Program-made: the position numbers and the translations under genes
In this document: in pieces, positions 35,077-43,717 of the stretch
Numbering within the stretch: position 1 is the first letter of the stretch
Layout of the letters: each line of letters starts with the position of its first letter
Notes under the pieces: model-generated
What the model was told of the DNA's origin: nothing
Databases searched by the model: none
Seen by the model: only the letters and a program-made list of their open reading frames with translations
Origin: Algoriphagus chordae
Lineage (GTDB): Bacteria; Bacteroidota; Bacteroidia; Cytophagales; Cyclobacteriaceae
Length of the DNA stretch: 64,000 nt
Direction of reading: 5' to 3'
Assembly (NCBI RefSeq): GCF_003254055.1
Contig: NZ_QKZT01000014.1
Span: 66,570-130,569 of the forward strand

Positions 35077-35097
35077 GCAACTTTGTTTCAAATATGC
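35077..35097. promoter_or_regulatory. Imperfect dyad upstream of the TonB-dependent receptor (candidate Zur/Fur-type site)
   Basis: GCA-N2-TTTG-N3-CAAA-N2-TGC spans 35077-35097 with 7 of 9 pairs symmetrical. Its TTTG (35082-35085) also fits a Bacteroidota -33 element, with TAAATTCA 19 bases later as a weak -7. The site would therefore cover the promoter of the receptor gene that starts at 35130. Size and position fit a Fur-family repressor site; the identity of the regulator is inference. Confidence 0.4.
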
Positions 35098-35129
35098 TAG
35101 TTAATAAATTCATAGCCCATTATTTTTGC

Positions 35130-37439
35130 ATGGTGAATTTGAAAACAGGAATACTACTTATACTGGTTTTACTACTCAGTTTAGAGATACAGGCTCAGGA
35201 CTGTAAGCTTGCTATTCGAGGTAAAATTATCCATTTGGAAAATAATGAACCCATTGAGGCTGCTTATGTGTGGGTAGTTGAGGCGCAGGATGGTGCTGTG
35301 AGTGATGAGAATGGGAATTTTACTGTAAAGAATCTTTGCAGTGGTACTTACACAATCACGATACAATACCTTGGACACAAAGATGTACGGGATACCGTTG
35401 AATTAAAATCCAACACCTTTAGTAAAACTTACAGACTAGAAGAAGAGGCGATGGGCTTGCAGAGCGTGGAAGTTCATGGACATCGCGATGCTGTGCAAAC
35501 AACCACAGCTGTCTCTTCGCTATATGGAGACCAACTAGAGGAATCACGAGGTGAGAACCTAGGTGAGAGTCTAAAGAGAATTTCTGGTGTATCGACTTTT
35601 TCCACAGGAAATAGCATAGCAAAACCAGTGATCCATGGTATGCATAGTAATCGGATTATGATTATGAACAATGGAATTCGACTAGAAGGCCAGCAATGGG
35701 GATCAGAACACGCGCCAGAAATAGATCCTTTTCTAGCAGATGAAATCACGGTTGTAAAAGGAGCAGAAACAGTAAGATATGGACCTGAGGCAATGGGTGG
35801 AGTGATTTTGGTGAATCCAGCTCCTCTTCCTACCAAAACGATGAGTAAGACAAACCTCAACCTAATCGGGGGGACCAATGGCCAAATGGGTAATATCAAT
35901 ATGGTGCATGTAGCTGGTTCAGACAAAATCAAAGGCTTAGGCTACCGAATCCAAGGATCTGCCAAAAGATCAGGAAATGTAAGGTCTCCAGGATATTTTC
36001 AAGAGAACACTGGTGTAAGCGAGCTAAATCTTAGTAGTTCGCTTGGCTATAGTAGTTCTAAACTTGGCGTAGAAGCCTACTACAGTCTATTCCATACCGA
36101 TTTGGGAATATTGGCTGACTCCCATACTGGAAACCTCGCAGATCTGGAAGCTATCATTGCAAACGGACGGCCCTTTGCAGATGGAGAATTCAGCTATGAA
36201 ATCAACAATCCCAAACAACGCGTCACCCACAACTTAGCCAAGTTAAAATCACACTATCATATTTCTGAGAGTTGGAAGTTGAATTTTCAATACGGTTTTC
36301 AGCTCAATCGAAGATTGGAATTTGACAAGAGACGCGGTAATTTGAATGAGGTAGCAAGCTTAGATTTGCAGCTTTACACTAATACCATTGACCTTTATGT
36401 AAACCATACGCATAAGAATGAACTGAGCGGTACTTGGGGGGTAAACTTTATTCAGCAGGCAAACTCTAATGTTCCGGGCACAGGAGTTACGCCCTTGATC
36501 CCTAATTATGACATGATGAATACTGGCATTTATGCTATGGAAAAGTATTCGAAAGGACCATTGGAGGTCGAGGCTGGCCTACGCTTTGACTTCAGAACGC
36601 TCCATACAGCCCGATTTATCAATCAGGAATTGAAAACTGCAGATCTGGATTATCAAAATTTCTCAGCATTCCTTGGCGGACTTTATCATATCAGCCCAAA
36701 CTTGACTTTTAATTCAAATATTGGCTCAGCCTGGAGACCACCAAATGTGAATGAATTATTTTCCGAGGGGCTTCATCACGGTGCTGCCGCAGTGGAGATT
36801 GGTGATCCTAATTTGAAATCAGAAAATTCATATAAATGGATCAATGAACTTCAATATGATGGCAGAAAAACACATTTGGAACTTACAGCCTATGTGAATC
36901 CTATCCGTAATTACATTTATCTAAACCCTACTGGTGAGGTTTATGTAAGCCTAAGGGGCACATTCATTGTATATGAATATACTCAGGCTAATGCGCTATT
37001 CTATGGGGTTGATTTTGCTGGAAGCTATGAATTTACCGACCAAATAAGTGGCTACCTAAAAGGATCTATAGTACATGCAAAGAACACGGATGAAGACAAT
37101 TATTTTCCTTTTATTCCAGCGAGCAATATAGACTGGGGGATTTCTTATGATTTTGCAAAGGACAATAATCCTCGTACCAATAAGGTAACCCTAAGTAATG
37201 TGTTGGTCGCTAAGCAAAATAGAGAGCCTGATTTTGATTATGCTCCTGCCCCACCTGCATATGCGCTTTTCAATGTATCCTACCAGAAGCAATTATCTAT
37301 TGGAAATGATAAGCTGAATCTTGGGCTTCAAGTACAAAACTTATTCAATACCCGATACAAAGATTACATGAACCGCTTCCGATACTTCACATATGATATG
37401 GGCACAAATGTGCTTTTAAAAATTAATTTTGAATTCTAA
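35130..37439 (+). CDS. TonB-dependent outer-membrane receptor, ZnuD-like
   Basis: A 769-residue TonB-dependent receptor. The ATG at 35130 starts a standard signal peptide (MVNLKTGILLILVLLLSLEI); an ATG at 35094 lies inside the dyad and is less likely. Residues about 25-105 are a carboxypeptidase-like domain (GKIIHLENNEPIEAAYVWV). The plug follows (ESLKRISGVSTF, VIHGMHSNRIMIMNNG, VVKGAETVRYGPEAMGGVI), then a 22-stranded-type barrel ending in Phe. The plug sequence and the barrel segment EGLHHGAAAVEIGDPNL resemble ZnuD-type zinc receptors. Metal import is therefore likely but unproven. A small lipoprotein gene follows directly. Confidence 0.88.
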   Translation: MVNLKTGILLILVLLLSLEIQAQDCKLAIRGKIIHLENNEPIEAAYVWVVEAQDGAVSDENGNFTVKNLCSGTYTITIQYLGHKDVRDTVELKSNTFSKTYRLEEEAMGLQSVEVHGHRDAVQTTTAVSSLYGDQLEESRGENLGESLKRISGVSTFSTGNSIAKPVIHGMHSNRIMIMNNGIRLEGQQWGSEHAPEIDPFLADEITVVKGAETVRYGPEAMGGVILVNPAPLPTKTMSKTNLNLIGGTNGQMGNINMVHVAGSDKIKGLGYRIQGSAKRSGNVRSPGYFQENTGVSELNLSSSLGYSSSKLGVEAYYSLFHTDLGILADSHTGNLADLEAIIANGRPFADGEFSYEINNPKQRVTHNLAKLKSHYHISESWKLNFQYGFQLNRRLEFDKRRGNLNEVASLDLQLYTNTIDLYVNHTHKNELSGTWGVNFIQQANSNVPGTGVTPLIPNYDMMNTGIYAMEKYSKGPLEVEAGLRFDFRTLHTARFINQELKTADLDYQNFSAFLGGLYHISPNLTFNSNIGSAWRPPNVNELFSEGLHHGAAAVEIGDPNLKSENSYKWINELQYDGRKTHLELTAYVNPIRNYIYLNPTGEVYVSLRGTFIVYEYTQANALFYGVDFAGSYEFTDQISGYLKGSIVHAKNTDEDNYFPFIPASNIDWGISYDFAKDNNPRTNKVTLSNVLVAKQNREPDFDYAPAPPAYALFNVSYQKQLSIGNDKLNLGLQVQNLFNTRYKDYMNRFRYFTYDMGTNVLLKINFEF

Positions 37440-37449
37440 CCAATACCTA

Positions 37450-38052
37450 ATGAAAACAACAAACAAACTTTACCTCATCGCAACAATTTTGGTTTCACTA
37501 GCTTTCTCAAGCTGCAAGAGTGAAGACCCAGTTCCAGAAAATGATGGAGAACTGATTACCGACGTTACGCTCCACTTCCAGGAGTTTGATGAAAATCTCG
37601 ACCCAGTTGGAGATTTGATCTCTTTCCAAGCTTCAGACCCTGAAGGAATAGAAAATGGTCAATCGCCTACGATAGATATCGTCACGTTAAAGAAAGGAAA
37701 AAATTACATTATGACCATTGATGTGGCCAATAGCATAGCCAATGAAGACATCACTGGAGAAATCCTCGAAGAATCTGACGAGCATCAGTTTTACTTTCTT
37801 GGATCAGCTTGGGAAGGGGACTCTGCTCCACTTACCTATGCCTACGATGACCCAAGCGGTGAATTGATAGGAATACAAGGAATAGTTACTGTAGAGGAAC
37901 TGACAAGTATAAATAATTCGCAAATGAGAATAGTACTTCGTCATGACCTAGACAAAAACTACCCAGGAGCTGATAATCCTAATTTTGTTGATTTTACAGC
38001 TGCAGGAGGTGAATCTGATTTGGATATCACTTTCCCTTTAGTGATTGAGTAA
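37450..38052 (+). CDS. Small lipoprotein linked to the TonB receptor
   Basis: A 200-residue lipoprotein from the ATG at 37450, with lipobox AFSSC (Cys21). The rest appears beta-rich and acidic (many Asp/Glu). It contains ITDVTLHFQEFD near the N-terminus and IVLRHDLDKNYPGADNPNFVDF near the C-terminus, with several His/Asp/Glu residues that could bind metal. It starts 10 bases after the receptor stop and shares a terminator with it, so it is probably the surface partner of that receptor. No catalytic family recognised. Confidence 0.8.
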   Translation: MKTTNKLYLIATILVSLAFSSCKSEDPVPENDGELITDVTLHFQEFDENLDPVGDLISFQASDPEGIENGQSPTIDIVTLKKGKNYIMTIDVANSIANEDITGEILEESDEHQFYFLGSAWEGDSAPLTYAYDDPSGELIGIQGIVTVEELTSINNSQMRIVLRHDLDKNYPGADNPNFVDFTAAGGESDLDITFPLVIE

Positions 38053-38070
38053 TTGATAAAACATCTCTAT

Positions 38071-38108
38071 AAACAAAAAAAGTAGCTCTAGGGCTACTTT
38101 TTTTGTTT
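38071..38108. terminator. Strong bidirectional terminator
   Basis: AAACAAAAAAAGTAGC (38071-38086) and GCTACTTTTTTTGTTT (38093-38108) form a 16-bp perfect stem around a 6-nt loop. It serves the receptor/lipoprotein operon and the convergent lipoprotein gene ending at 38121. Confidence 0.92.
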
Positions 38109-38120
38109 AATGGCTGATCT

Positions 38121-38633
38121 CTAAAAATCCGGTGAGCAACTAGTTATTTTGGAGGCATCAAATGCAATATTATCATCTTCATTGGAGCCTACATTTCCTG
38201 TTACCAAAATCACCTTATAGTCCGGGCCTTCACTAGCCAAATGCACTTTCACATGTCCATCGAAGGTTTGGATATCCTCAAAACTCAACATTGTTCCATC
38301 CATCAAAGGACCAAGCACAGTTTTACTTTGTAAGGTAGAGCCATTCACTGGACTCAACATCAAGGCCATTGGAGCTTCTGGATCAGTATAATCACCGTAA
38401 TGCAAGTGTGCTGGATAGCTTGTAGCTGAATTCGTTTTCGCTCCTACCAATTGAAGGCTCAACTCCAAATTGCCATCAGTCAATTCTCTGATCGTTACCT
38501 CCCCAGTATAGTCATACTCACTAGCCTTATACAACTGGTATTCCAATTTCTGTCCAGTATAAACCTCTGGGTCAGTATCGTTACACGACCATACAGATAT
38601 CAACACGATAAAGTAAACAAATATCTTTCTCAT
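38121..38633 (-). CDS. Lipoprotein with possible CHRD-like domain
   Basis: A 170-residue lipoprotein, start ATG at 38633, lipobox SVWSC (Cys17). The mature part has AHLHYGDYTDPEAPMALML followed by a segment ending GHVKVHLASEGPDYKVILVTGNVG. A beta-sandwich with His near HLHYG recalls CHRD or copper/zinc superoxide dismutase-like folds, but the match is weak. No close catalytic motif. Convergent with the metal-receptor operon, sharing its terminator. Confidence 0.65.
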   Translation of the reverse strand: MRKIFVYFIVLISVWSCNDTDPEVYTGQKLEYQLYKASEYDYTGEVTIRELTDGNLELSLQLVGAKTNSATSYPAHLHYGDYTDPEAPMALMLSPVNGSTLQSKTVLGPLMDGTMLSFEDIQTFDGHVKVHLASEGPDYKVILVTGNVGSNEDDNIAFDASKITSCSPDF

Positions 38634-38745
38634 AATTATGACTTTCAATGCTCAACGGATTGCTCTGCAATTCCGTTCACAAATTTTTTAAGTTTTCTAT
38701 AGGGACAATAGCCGTAAGGATCGAAACCTGGTTTATATATACAAG

Positions 38746-40191
38746 TTAATTCGCTCTCCAGAAGAATGGAGTAAATAGAATTAGAATAGTAAAGAGCTCC
38801 AATCTACCTAATAACATGATCACAGAAAGGAATATTTTGGCTGCAGGAGAGAAGAAAGCAAAATTGTCAACCGGACCAACAGCTCCTATCCCTGGACCAA
38901 CATTCGCTAGCGAAGTAGCAACTGCTCCTAATGAAGTAGCCAAATCATAGCCCATCAGCGAAAGAGTCAAAGCGCCCAGCACGAACGTTAGCAAGTAAAT
39001 CAGCAAGAAATTCATGATATGCGTGATGATCCTACCAGTAACACGATCTCCATTGATCATCAGTGGAACAATCGCCCTTGGGTGTACAAGACGCTTGAAC
39101 TCCAACCATGAGTTTTTGATAAAGGTAAGATGCCTCACAAACTTGATCCCACCAGCCGTAGATCCTGCACAACCACCCAAAAACAGTAACATAAAGCAGA
39201 TGAATGTAAATCCTTGACTGTACTGTGTGTAATCATCCGTCACAAAACCCGTCGTGGTCACAATGGATACTACTTGAAAAAGTGATTTTCTAAATGCCAA
39301 TTCAGGATTAACTCCCAAAGAAGCAATAGGAAAATAAAGCACTACAGCAATACCTAAAAGAGAGAGTCCATAAATCTTGAATTCATCACTTTTGAGTACT
39401 CTTTTGAATTTACCCATTAGGCCAAAATAGATAACTGTAAAGTTGGTCCCTGCCAAAAACATAAATACGATCGCCACATATTGGATAAATGCAGAATCAT
39501 AATACGCCATGCTGGCATTCTTAGTCGAGAATCCACCTGTAGCCAGGGTAGTCAGCGCATGATTGATTGCGTCAAAGAAAGTCATACCACCTATCCAATA
39601 TAGCGACATTGCCAAAACGGTCAGTCCCACATAGACATACCATAGTCTTTTGGCTGTTTCAGAAATTCTAGGGTGTACTTTATCAGAAGTTGGCCCGGGA
39701 GATTCTGCTACAAACAATTCAATCCCACCTATTCCTAATAGTGGAAAGATAGCTACCGTCAGCACTATTATCCCTAATCCTCCTATCCACTGCGTCATGC
39801 TCCTCCAAAACAGCAAGCCTTTTGGCATCGCCTCTATATCAGTCAATATTGATGCTCCCGTGGTAGTAAGTCCAGACATAGTCTCGAAAAGCGCATCCTC
39901 GAAACTGACTATCTCGTGGCTTAGGATATATGGAAGCATTCCAAAACCAGCCATAAAAACCCAGCTCAGTGCAACTATCAAATAGCCTTCACGCTTCCTG
40001 ATGTTCTGATCTTGCTTAGAAAAAGAGAAAAATAAAGTCATCCCGATGATCATCGTGATCAAAGCCGAACTCAAAATCGGCCAGGGATCCTCTTCAAAAT
40101 AGACTGAAAAAATAACGCCAGGAAGCATCAGAAGGGCAATTAGCACCAAGAGTGCGCCCATGATCTTGCCTATTTCTTTGAAATGAATCAT
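38746..40191 (-). CDS. trkH: Potassium uptake channel TrkH
   Basis: A 481-residue integral membrane subunit of the Trk K+ uptake system. Four selectivity-filter loops of the SKT superfamily are visible: SGLTTTGASI, TLATGGFSTK, VTTTGFVTDD and SLANVGPGIG. The long hydrophobic helices between them fit the M1-P-M2 repeats. trkA lies 3 bases upstream on the same strand, and the two form the channel-plus-gating-ring complex. Confidence 0.95.
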   Translation of the reverse strand: MIHFKEIGKIMGALLVLIALLMLPGVIFSVYFEEDPWPILSSALITMIIGMTLFFSFSKQDQNIRKREGYLIVALSWVFMAGFGMLPYILSHEIVSFEDALFETMSGLTTTGASILTDIEAMPKGLLFWRSMTQWIGGLGIIVLTVAIFPLLGIGGIELFVAESPGPTSDKVHPRISETAKRLWYVYVGLTVLAMSLYWIGGMTFFDAINHALTTLATGGFSTKNASMAYYDSAFIQYVAIVFMFLAGTNFTVIYFGLMGKFKRVLKSDEFKIYGLSLLGIAVVLYFPIASLGVNPELAFRKSLFQVVSIVTTTGFVTDDYTQYSQGFTFICFMLLFLGGCAGSTAGGIKFVRHLTFIKNSWLEFKRLVHPRAIVPLMINGDRVTGRIITHIMNFLLIYLLTFVLGALTLSLMGYDLATSLGAVATSLANVGPGIGAVGPVDNFAFFSPAAKIFLSVIMLLGRLELFTILILFTPFFWRAN

Positions 40192-40194
40192 GCC

Positions 40195-41535
40195 TTAATG
40201 AAACAGTTTGTCGAGTGCGCTCTTTGCCTCGGGCAGTGCCAAGACAATAGCTTTATCATTCAAATCAAGCTGAAAATCTCCATCTGGAATAAACACTTTT
40301 TCTCCTCGTATCACTCCCGCCACTATAGCAGAATCAGGAAAGTGAAGCTCTTTCAATGGGTTTTTCACCAATCTGTTATTCTTACAAACTGAATACTGAA
40401 TAAACTCTGCATCCACTCCATAAATACCCGAAACAGCATCTACAGTGCCTTTTTTCAGGAATCTGGAAATCTCGTTTGCCGCAACCAGCTTTTTATTAAT
40501 CAGTGAATCCACCCCAATACTGTGAGAAATATGAATATACTCTCGGGTATCTACGTGTGCAATGGTCTTATATACGCCGTGATTCTTGGCTGTCAAACTC
40601 GCAATAATATTCGTCTCGGAAGACTCTGTCAAAGCAAGGAATGCATCCATCTGCTCCAAACCTTCTTCAATGAGCAACTCTACATTTTTGTAATCTCCAT
40701 TGATTACCAAAGAACTCTTGAGATTTTCCGCAAGCCATTTACATCGCTCTTTGTCTTTATTGATCAGCGTCACACGGAAGTGATCTTCTAGACGGAGCGC
40801 AGTGGTCAATGCCATGTCATCCCCACCAATAATCATCACATTCTTGATCGTGTGTTTTACCTGACCTAGAACTTCCATAATGGTCTGGGTATTTTTCTTA
40901 TTGGAGATGAAAAATACGTGATCATTATTTCGGATAATCGTGCTGCCTCGAGGTATGATTGTTTTTTGATCACGAAGAACCGCAATGATTCTAATATCCT
41001 CAAAAATCGGGTTGGACTTGGTGTCCATGATACGTTGATTTACCAAAGGATTACTTTGATCCAGCGTGATACCTACAATATTCAGTTTTCCTCCTTCAAA
41101 GTCAAAAACCTCGGTAAAGCTGGAATTCTCAATCATATTGAAAATCTCCCGACTACAAAGCATCGTAGGCGAGATCAAATTATCAATACCTAGATTTTGA
41201 AAATAGGATTTATTCTCCTCATCCATGTAGGAGTGATTTCTCACTCTCGCCATCACGCGCTTAGCGCCCAATTGCTTGGCCAATACAGCCGTAACAATAT
41301 TAGTTTTCTCAGAGGTAGTCACAGCCAGCACCATACTCGCTCTGTTGACATTGGCTCGCTTGAGGACCTCAAATGAAGTCGCATCTCCTTGTACCGTCAA
41401 CACATCGAGTTTGGAAGCGACATAGTCCAGCACTTCTCGGTCTGTATCGATCAGCGTGATATCCTTATTATCGAAACTTAATTGCTCAGCGAGGTGGTAA
41501 CCCATGTCTCCAGCGCCAGCAATCACAATATTCAT
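40195..41535 (-). CDS. trkA: Trk system potassium transporter NAD-binding subunit TrkA
   Basis: A 446-residue cytoplasmic regulatory subunit with two RCK repeats. First Rossmann motif IVIAGAGDMGYHLAEQL with NAD-binding Asp in LIDTDREVL; second MIIGGDDMALTTALRL (about 230-245). Each is followed by a TrkA-C type domain; the last ends VFIPDGDFQLDLNDKAIVLAL. The start is given as the ATG at 41535; an ATG two codons upstream is also possible. It is in an operon with trkH. Confidence 0.95.
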   Translation of the reverse strand: MNIVIAGAGDMGYHLAEQLSFDNKDITLIDTDREVLDYVASKLDVLTVQGDATSFEVLKRANVNRASMVLAVTTSEKTNIVTAVLAKQLGAKRVMARVRNHSYMDEENKSYFQNLGIDNLISPTMLCSREIFNMIENSSFTEVFDFEGGKLNIVGITLDQSNPLVNQRIMDTKSNPIFEDIRIIAVLRDQKTIIPRGSTIIRNNDHVFFISNKKNTQTIMEVLGQVKHTIKNVMIIGGDDMALTTALRLEDHFRVTLINKDKERCKWLAENLKSSLVINGDYKNVELLIEEGLEQMDAFLALTESSETNIIASLTAKNHGVYKTIAHVDTREYIHISHSIGVDSLINKKLVAANEISRFLKKGTVDAVSGIYGVDAEFIQYSVCKNNRLVKNPLKELHFPDSAIVAGVIRGEKVFIPDGDFQLDLNDKAIVLALPEAKSALDKLFH

Positions 41536-41541
41536 CCCCAT

Positions 41542-41985
41542 AGAGGTAGTCCGGTGATTTTTGAATTGGCAAAAATAAGAGCTTTCTAAATGGTAATCAG
41601 ATATTAAGCCATTTCTTTTCCGCCCTTATAAGCTAAGGTAAGAAAGCTAAAATCGAATAATTCAGTTTAAGGAGAAATTTTACAGCTTGTAACTAACCAT
41701 GGAAGCCAATGAATTTCATGAATAAAACACTCTTAATTACAATTACCTCTAATGAGCTCAGCCTTGGATTCTGTTTCACAAACTAGATTGAAATGTGATT
41801 GAAGGCACCCAAATTTGCTATAAAACACAAGCAACGCTGAGAAAAATAAGCATCAGTGACTTTTACATCACACTTGTCACCTTATACTTCCTACCTCTCA
41901 CATCTTACTTTTCACCTCTTACCTCCCACTTCACACCAATACAAAGACTGAAAACTGCGACCGGCACTTCCTCGGCTGACACCTC
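41542..41985. other. Intergenic region with a degenerate polypyrimidine repeat
   Basis: About 440 bases with no supported gene. From about 41870 to 41938 the plus strand is almost pure C/T/A with a degenerate repeated theme of the type CACYTCTTAC. The rest shows nothing recognisable. Confidence 0.5.
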
Positions 41986-43230
41986 CTACTCATCTAGCAA
42001 CTTTGAACTCTCTGCTTCAGGCAATTCTTGGATATCTTTTAGCTTCCTTTGGATCACCCTGGTCCTAGCGCCAACCAGCTTATCTAATTCGGAATTTGCC
42101 TCTGAAAGCTTCTTCTGGGTCTTTTCGATCAGCTCTCCAAACTTCCCAAACTCAGTCTTGATTGCTCCCAGTACCTGCCAAACCTCAGAACTTCTCTTTT
42201 GAATCGCCAGAGTTCGGAAACCCATTTGCAGACTATTAAGAATAGCTGAAAGCGTTGTTGGTCCAGTGACAAGAACTTTATAGTCCTGTTGGATTTGTTG
42301 CGAAAGTCCGGGCTCGCGGAGGATTTCCGCATAGAGGCTTTCTACAGGGAGAAAAAGTATGGCGAAATCAGTGGTATAAGGTGCATTGATATACTTACTC
42401 TGAATATCCTGAGCAGCTTTTTTCACTGCTTTGAAAAGCTCATTTCTATTCGCTTCTATCTCAGGCTTTGAGGCTAATTCATAAGCATCAACTAATCTCA
42501 GGTAAGATTCCTGCGGAAATTTAGAATCAATCGGAAGTAAAACTGGCTCAGTTTGACCCGGCATTTTCACAGCAAACTCCACTCGCTCACGATTCCCCTT
42601 TCCTACTGATGCATTCAGCACATATTGATCTGGAGAAAGTAAATTTTCCAAAATCGCCTGCAACTGATATTCACCAAGTACGCCGCGACTCTTCACATTG
42701 GTCAGCACCCGCTTCAAATCCCCCACTCCATTAGCAAGATTCTGCATCTCTCCCAAGCCTTTTTGCACCGCTTGAAGCTGATTACTCACCATCTCGAATG
42801 ATTGTCCCAGACGAGTCTCTAGTGTCTTCTGCAACTTCTCATCAACTGTCTCACGGATTTTCTCCAATCGCAACTCAGTCGTTTTCATCAGGTCTTCCTG
42901 ACGCCTATTCAGCTCAGAAAATTTCTCTCGCTGCAGAGCATTGAATTCTTGAACGTTCTGTCTAAATACCTCTCCAAAGGACTTCAAGGCTTCATTTTGG
43001 TCTTTCGAATTGGCACGAATACTATTAAACACCAATTGAAACTGATTAGTCAGATTCTCACTTGCCTCTCGCCTCGATTGCGCCAAAGCTACTTCAAGCT
43101 CCTTGCTCATCCTGGCGAGTTCGGCTTGCAATAAGTGTTTTTCTTGATCCTTGTTCTTTCGTAAGAAAAAAAGAACCAGCAAGATCACTTGGAGAATAAG
43201 TACAAGAATAATCAAATAATCAATCGGCAT
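41986..43230 (-). CDS. rmuC: DNA recombination protein RmuC
   Basis: A 414-residue RmuC-family protein. One N-terminal TM helix (about 5-22) is followed by a long coiled coil (about 30-165). The RmuC nuclease-like domain lies at about 180-360, with family blocks GVLGEYQLQAILENLL, FAVKMPGQ, PIDSKFPQESYLRL and FAILFLPVESLYAE, then VTGPTTLSAILNSLQMGFRTL. RmuC limits inversion and rearrangement and is thought to cleave DNA structures near the membrane. Confidence 0.95.
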   Translation of the reverse strand: MPIDYLIILVLILQVILLVLFFLRKNKDQEKHLLQAELARMSKELEVALAQSRREASENLTNQFQLVFNSIRANSKDQNEALKSFGEVFRQNVQEFNALQREKFSELNRRQEDLMKTTELRLEKIRETVDEKLQKTLETRLGQSFEMVSNQLQAVQKGLGEMQNLANGVGDLKRVLTNVKSRGVLGEYQLQAILENLLSPDQYVLNASVGKGNRERVEFAVKMPGQTEPVLLPIDSKFPQESYLRLVDAYELASKPEIEANRNELFKAVKKAAQDIQSKYINAPYTTDFAILFLPVESLYAEILREPGLSQQIQQDYKVLVTGPTTLSAILNSLQMGFRTLAIQKRSSEVWQVLGAIKTEFGKFGELIEKTQKKLSEANSELDKLVGARTRVIQRKLKDIQELPEAESSKLLDE

Positions 43231-43240
43231 AAGTCATCAG

Positions 43241-43505
43241 TTAAGGTTCGTGAAAGTAATCCTTTCGAACTTCCACGCCTAAAAAGGAAAGATATTTAGC
43301 GACAGATGCCGTCGGTATTTCTTCCATTGGCACATGGCCAGTATCATCAAAAAACACCAATTTGGAGCCTGGAATTGCTTTTTCTAAAGCATATCCATGA
43401 GACATCGGAATAAAGAAAGTAAAAGCTTCTTTGCAAGAAACAAAGTTCTTTGCCCTCTCCCATAATCCGCACATGGACCTTGACTCCATCTAATTCAATA
43501 AAGTG
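43241..43505 (-). pseudogene. Alpha/beta-hydrolase remnant with internal deletion
   Basis: On the minus strand one frame (43505 downward) reads IELDGVKVHVRIMGEGKEL, the classic N-terminal strand region of an alpha/beta hydrolase. Another frame (about 43415-43241) reads IPMSHGYALEKAIPGSKL, then FFDDTGHVPMEEIP with the catalytic His, and ends KYLSFL plus a short tail. The middle, including the GxSxG nucleophile elbow and the acid residue, is missing, and the two parts are out of frame. A stop codon sits just before the N-terminal part. This is a deleted gene, not a small functional protein. Confidence 0.75.
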
Positions 43506-43717
43506 TCATTGTGAAGCCCCGTACATTACTTCGATTTCCTCAGGCTAAATATCACTTCAATAAAGCAACAGCAAAAAGAACAATAACAGGAATTCCTTTT
43601 AGAATTGGTTTGATTCAAACCATAAAATCGGCTTTTTTGAGTTTGTAATAAATTCAGCAAGAAGAAGAGAAACAGTTTAAAAAATTACACTCTCAAGTTC
43701 GACCTAAAACACAAGCC

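Noticed and set aside
35121..35128. TATTTTTG as the -7 promoter element of the TonB receptor gene
   Set aside because: It matches the Bacteroidota -7 consensus but lies directly before the start codon and has no TTTG at the right distance; the pair at 35082 and 35105 fits better.
41795..42202. A 135-codon plus-strand frame beginning in the polypyrimidine repeat
   Set aside because: Its first part translates the repeat and the rest is antisense to rmuC; not a gene.
43241..43489. An 82-residue small protein
   Set aside because: It is the C-terminus of an alpha/beta hydrolase plus out-of-frame sequence; the N-terminal part is present in another frame, so it was called a pseudogene.
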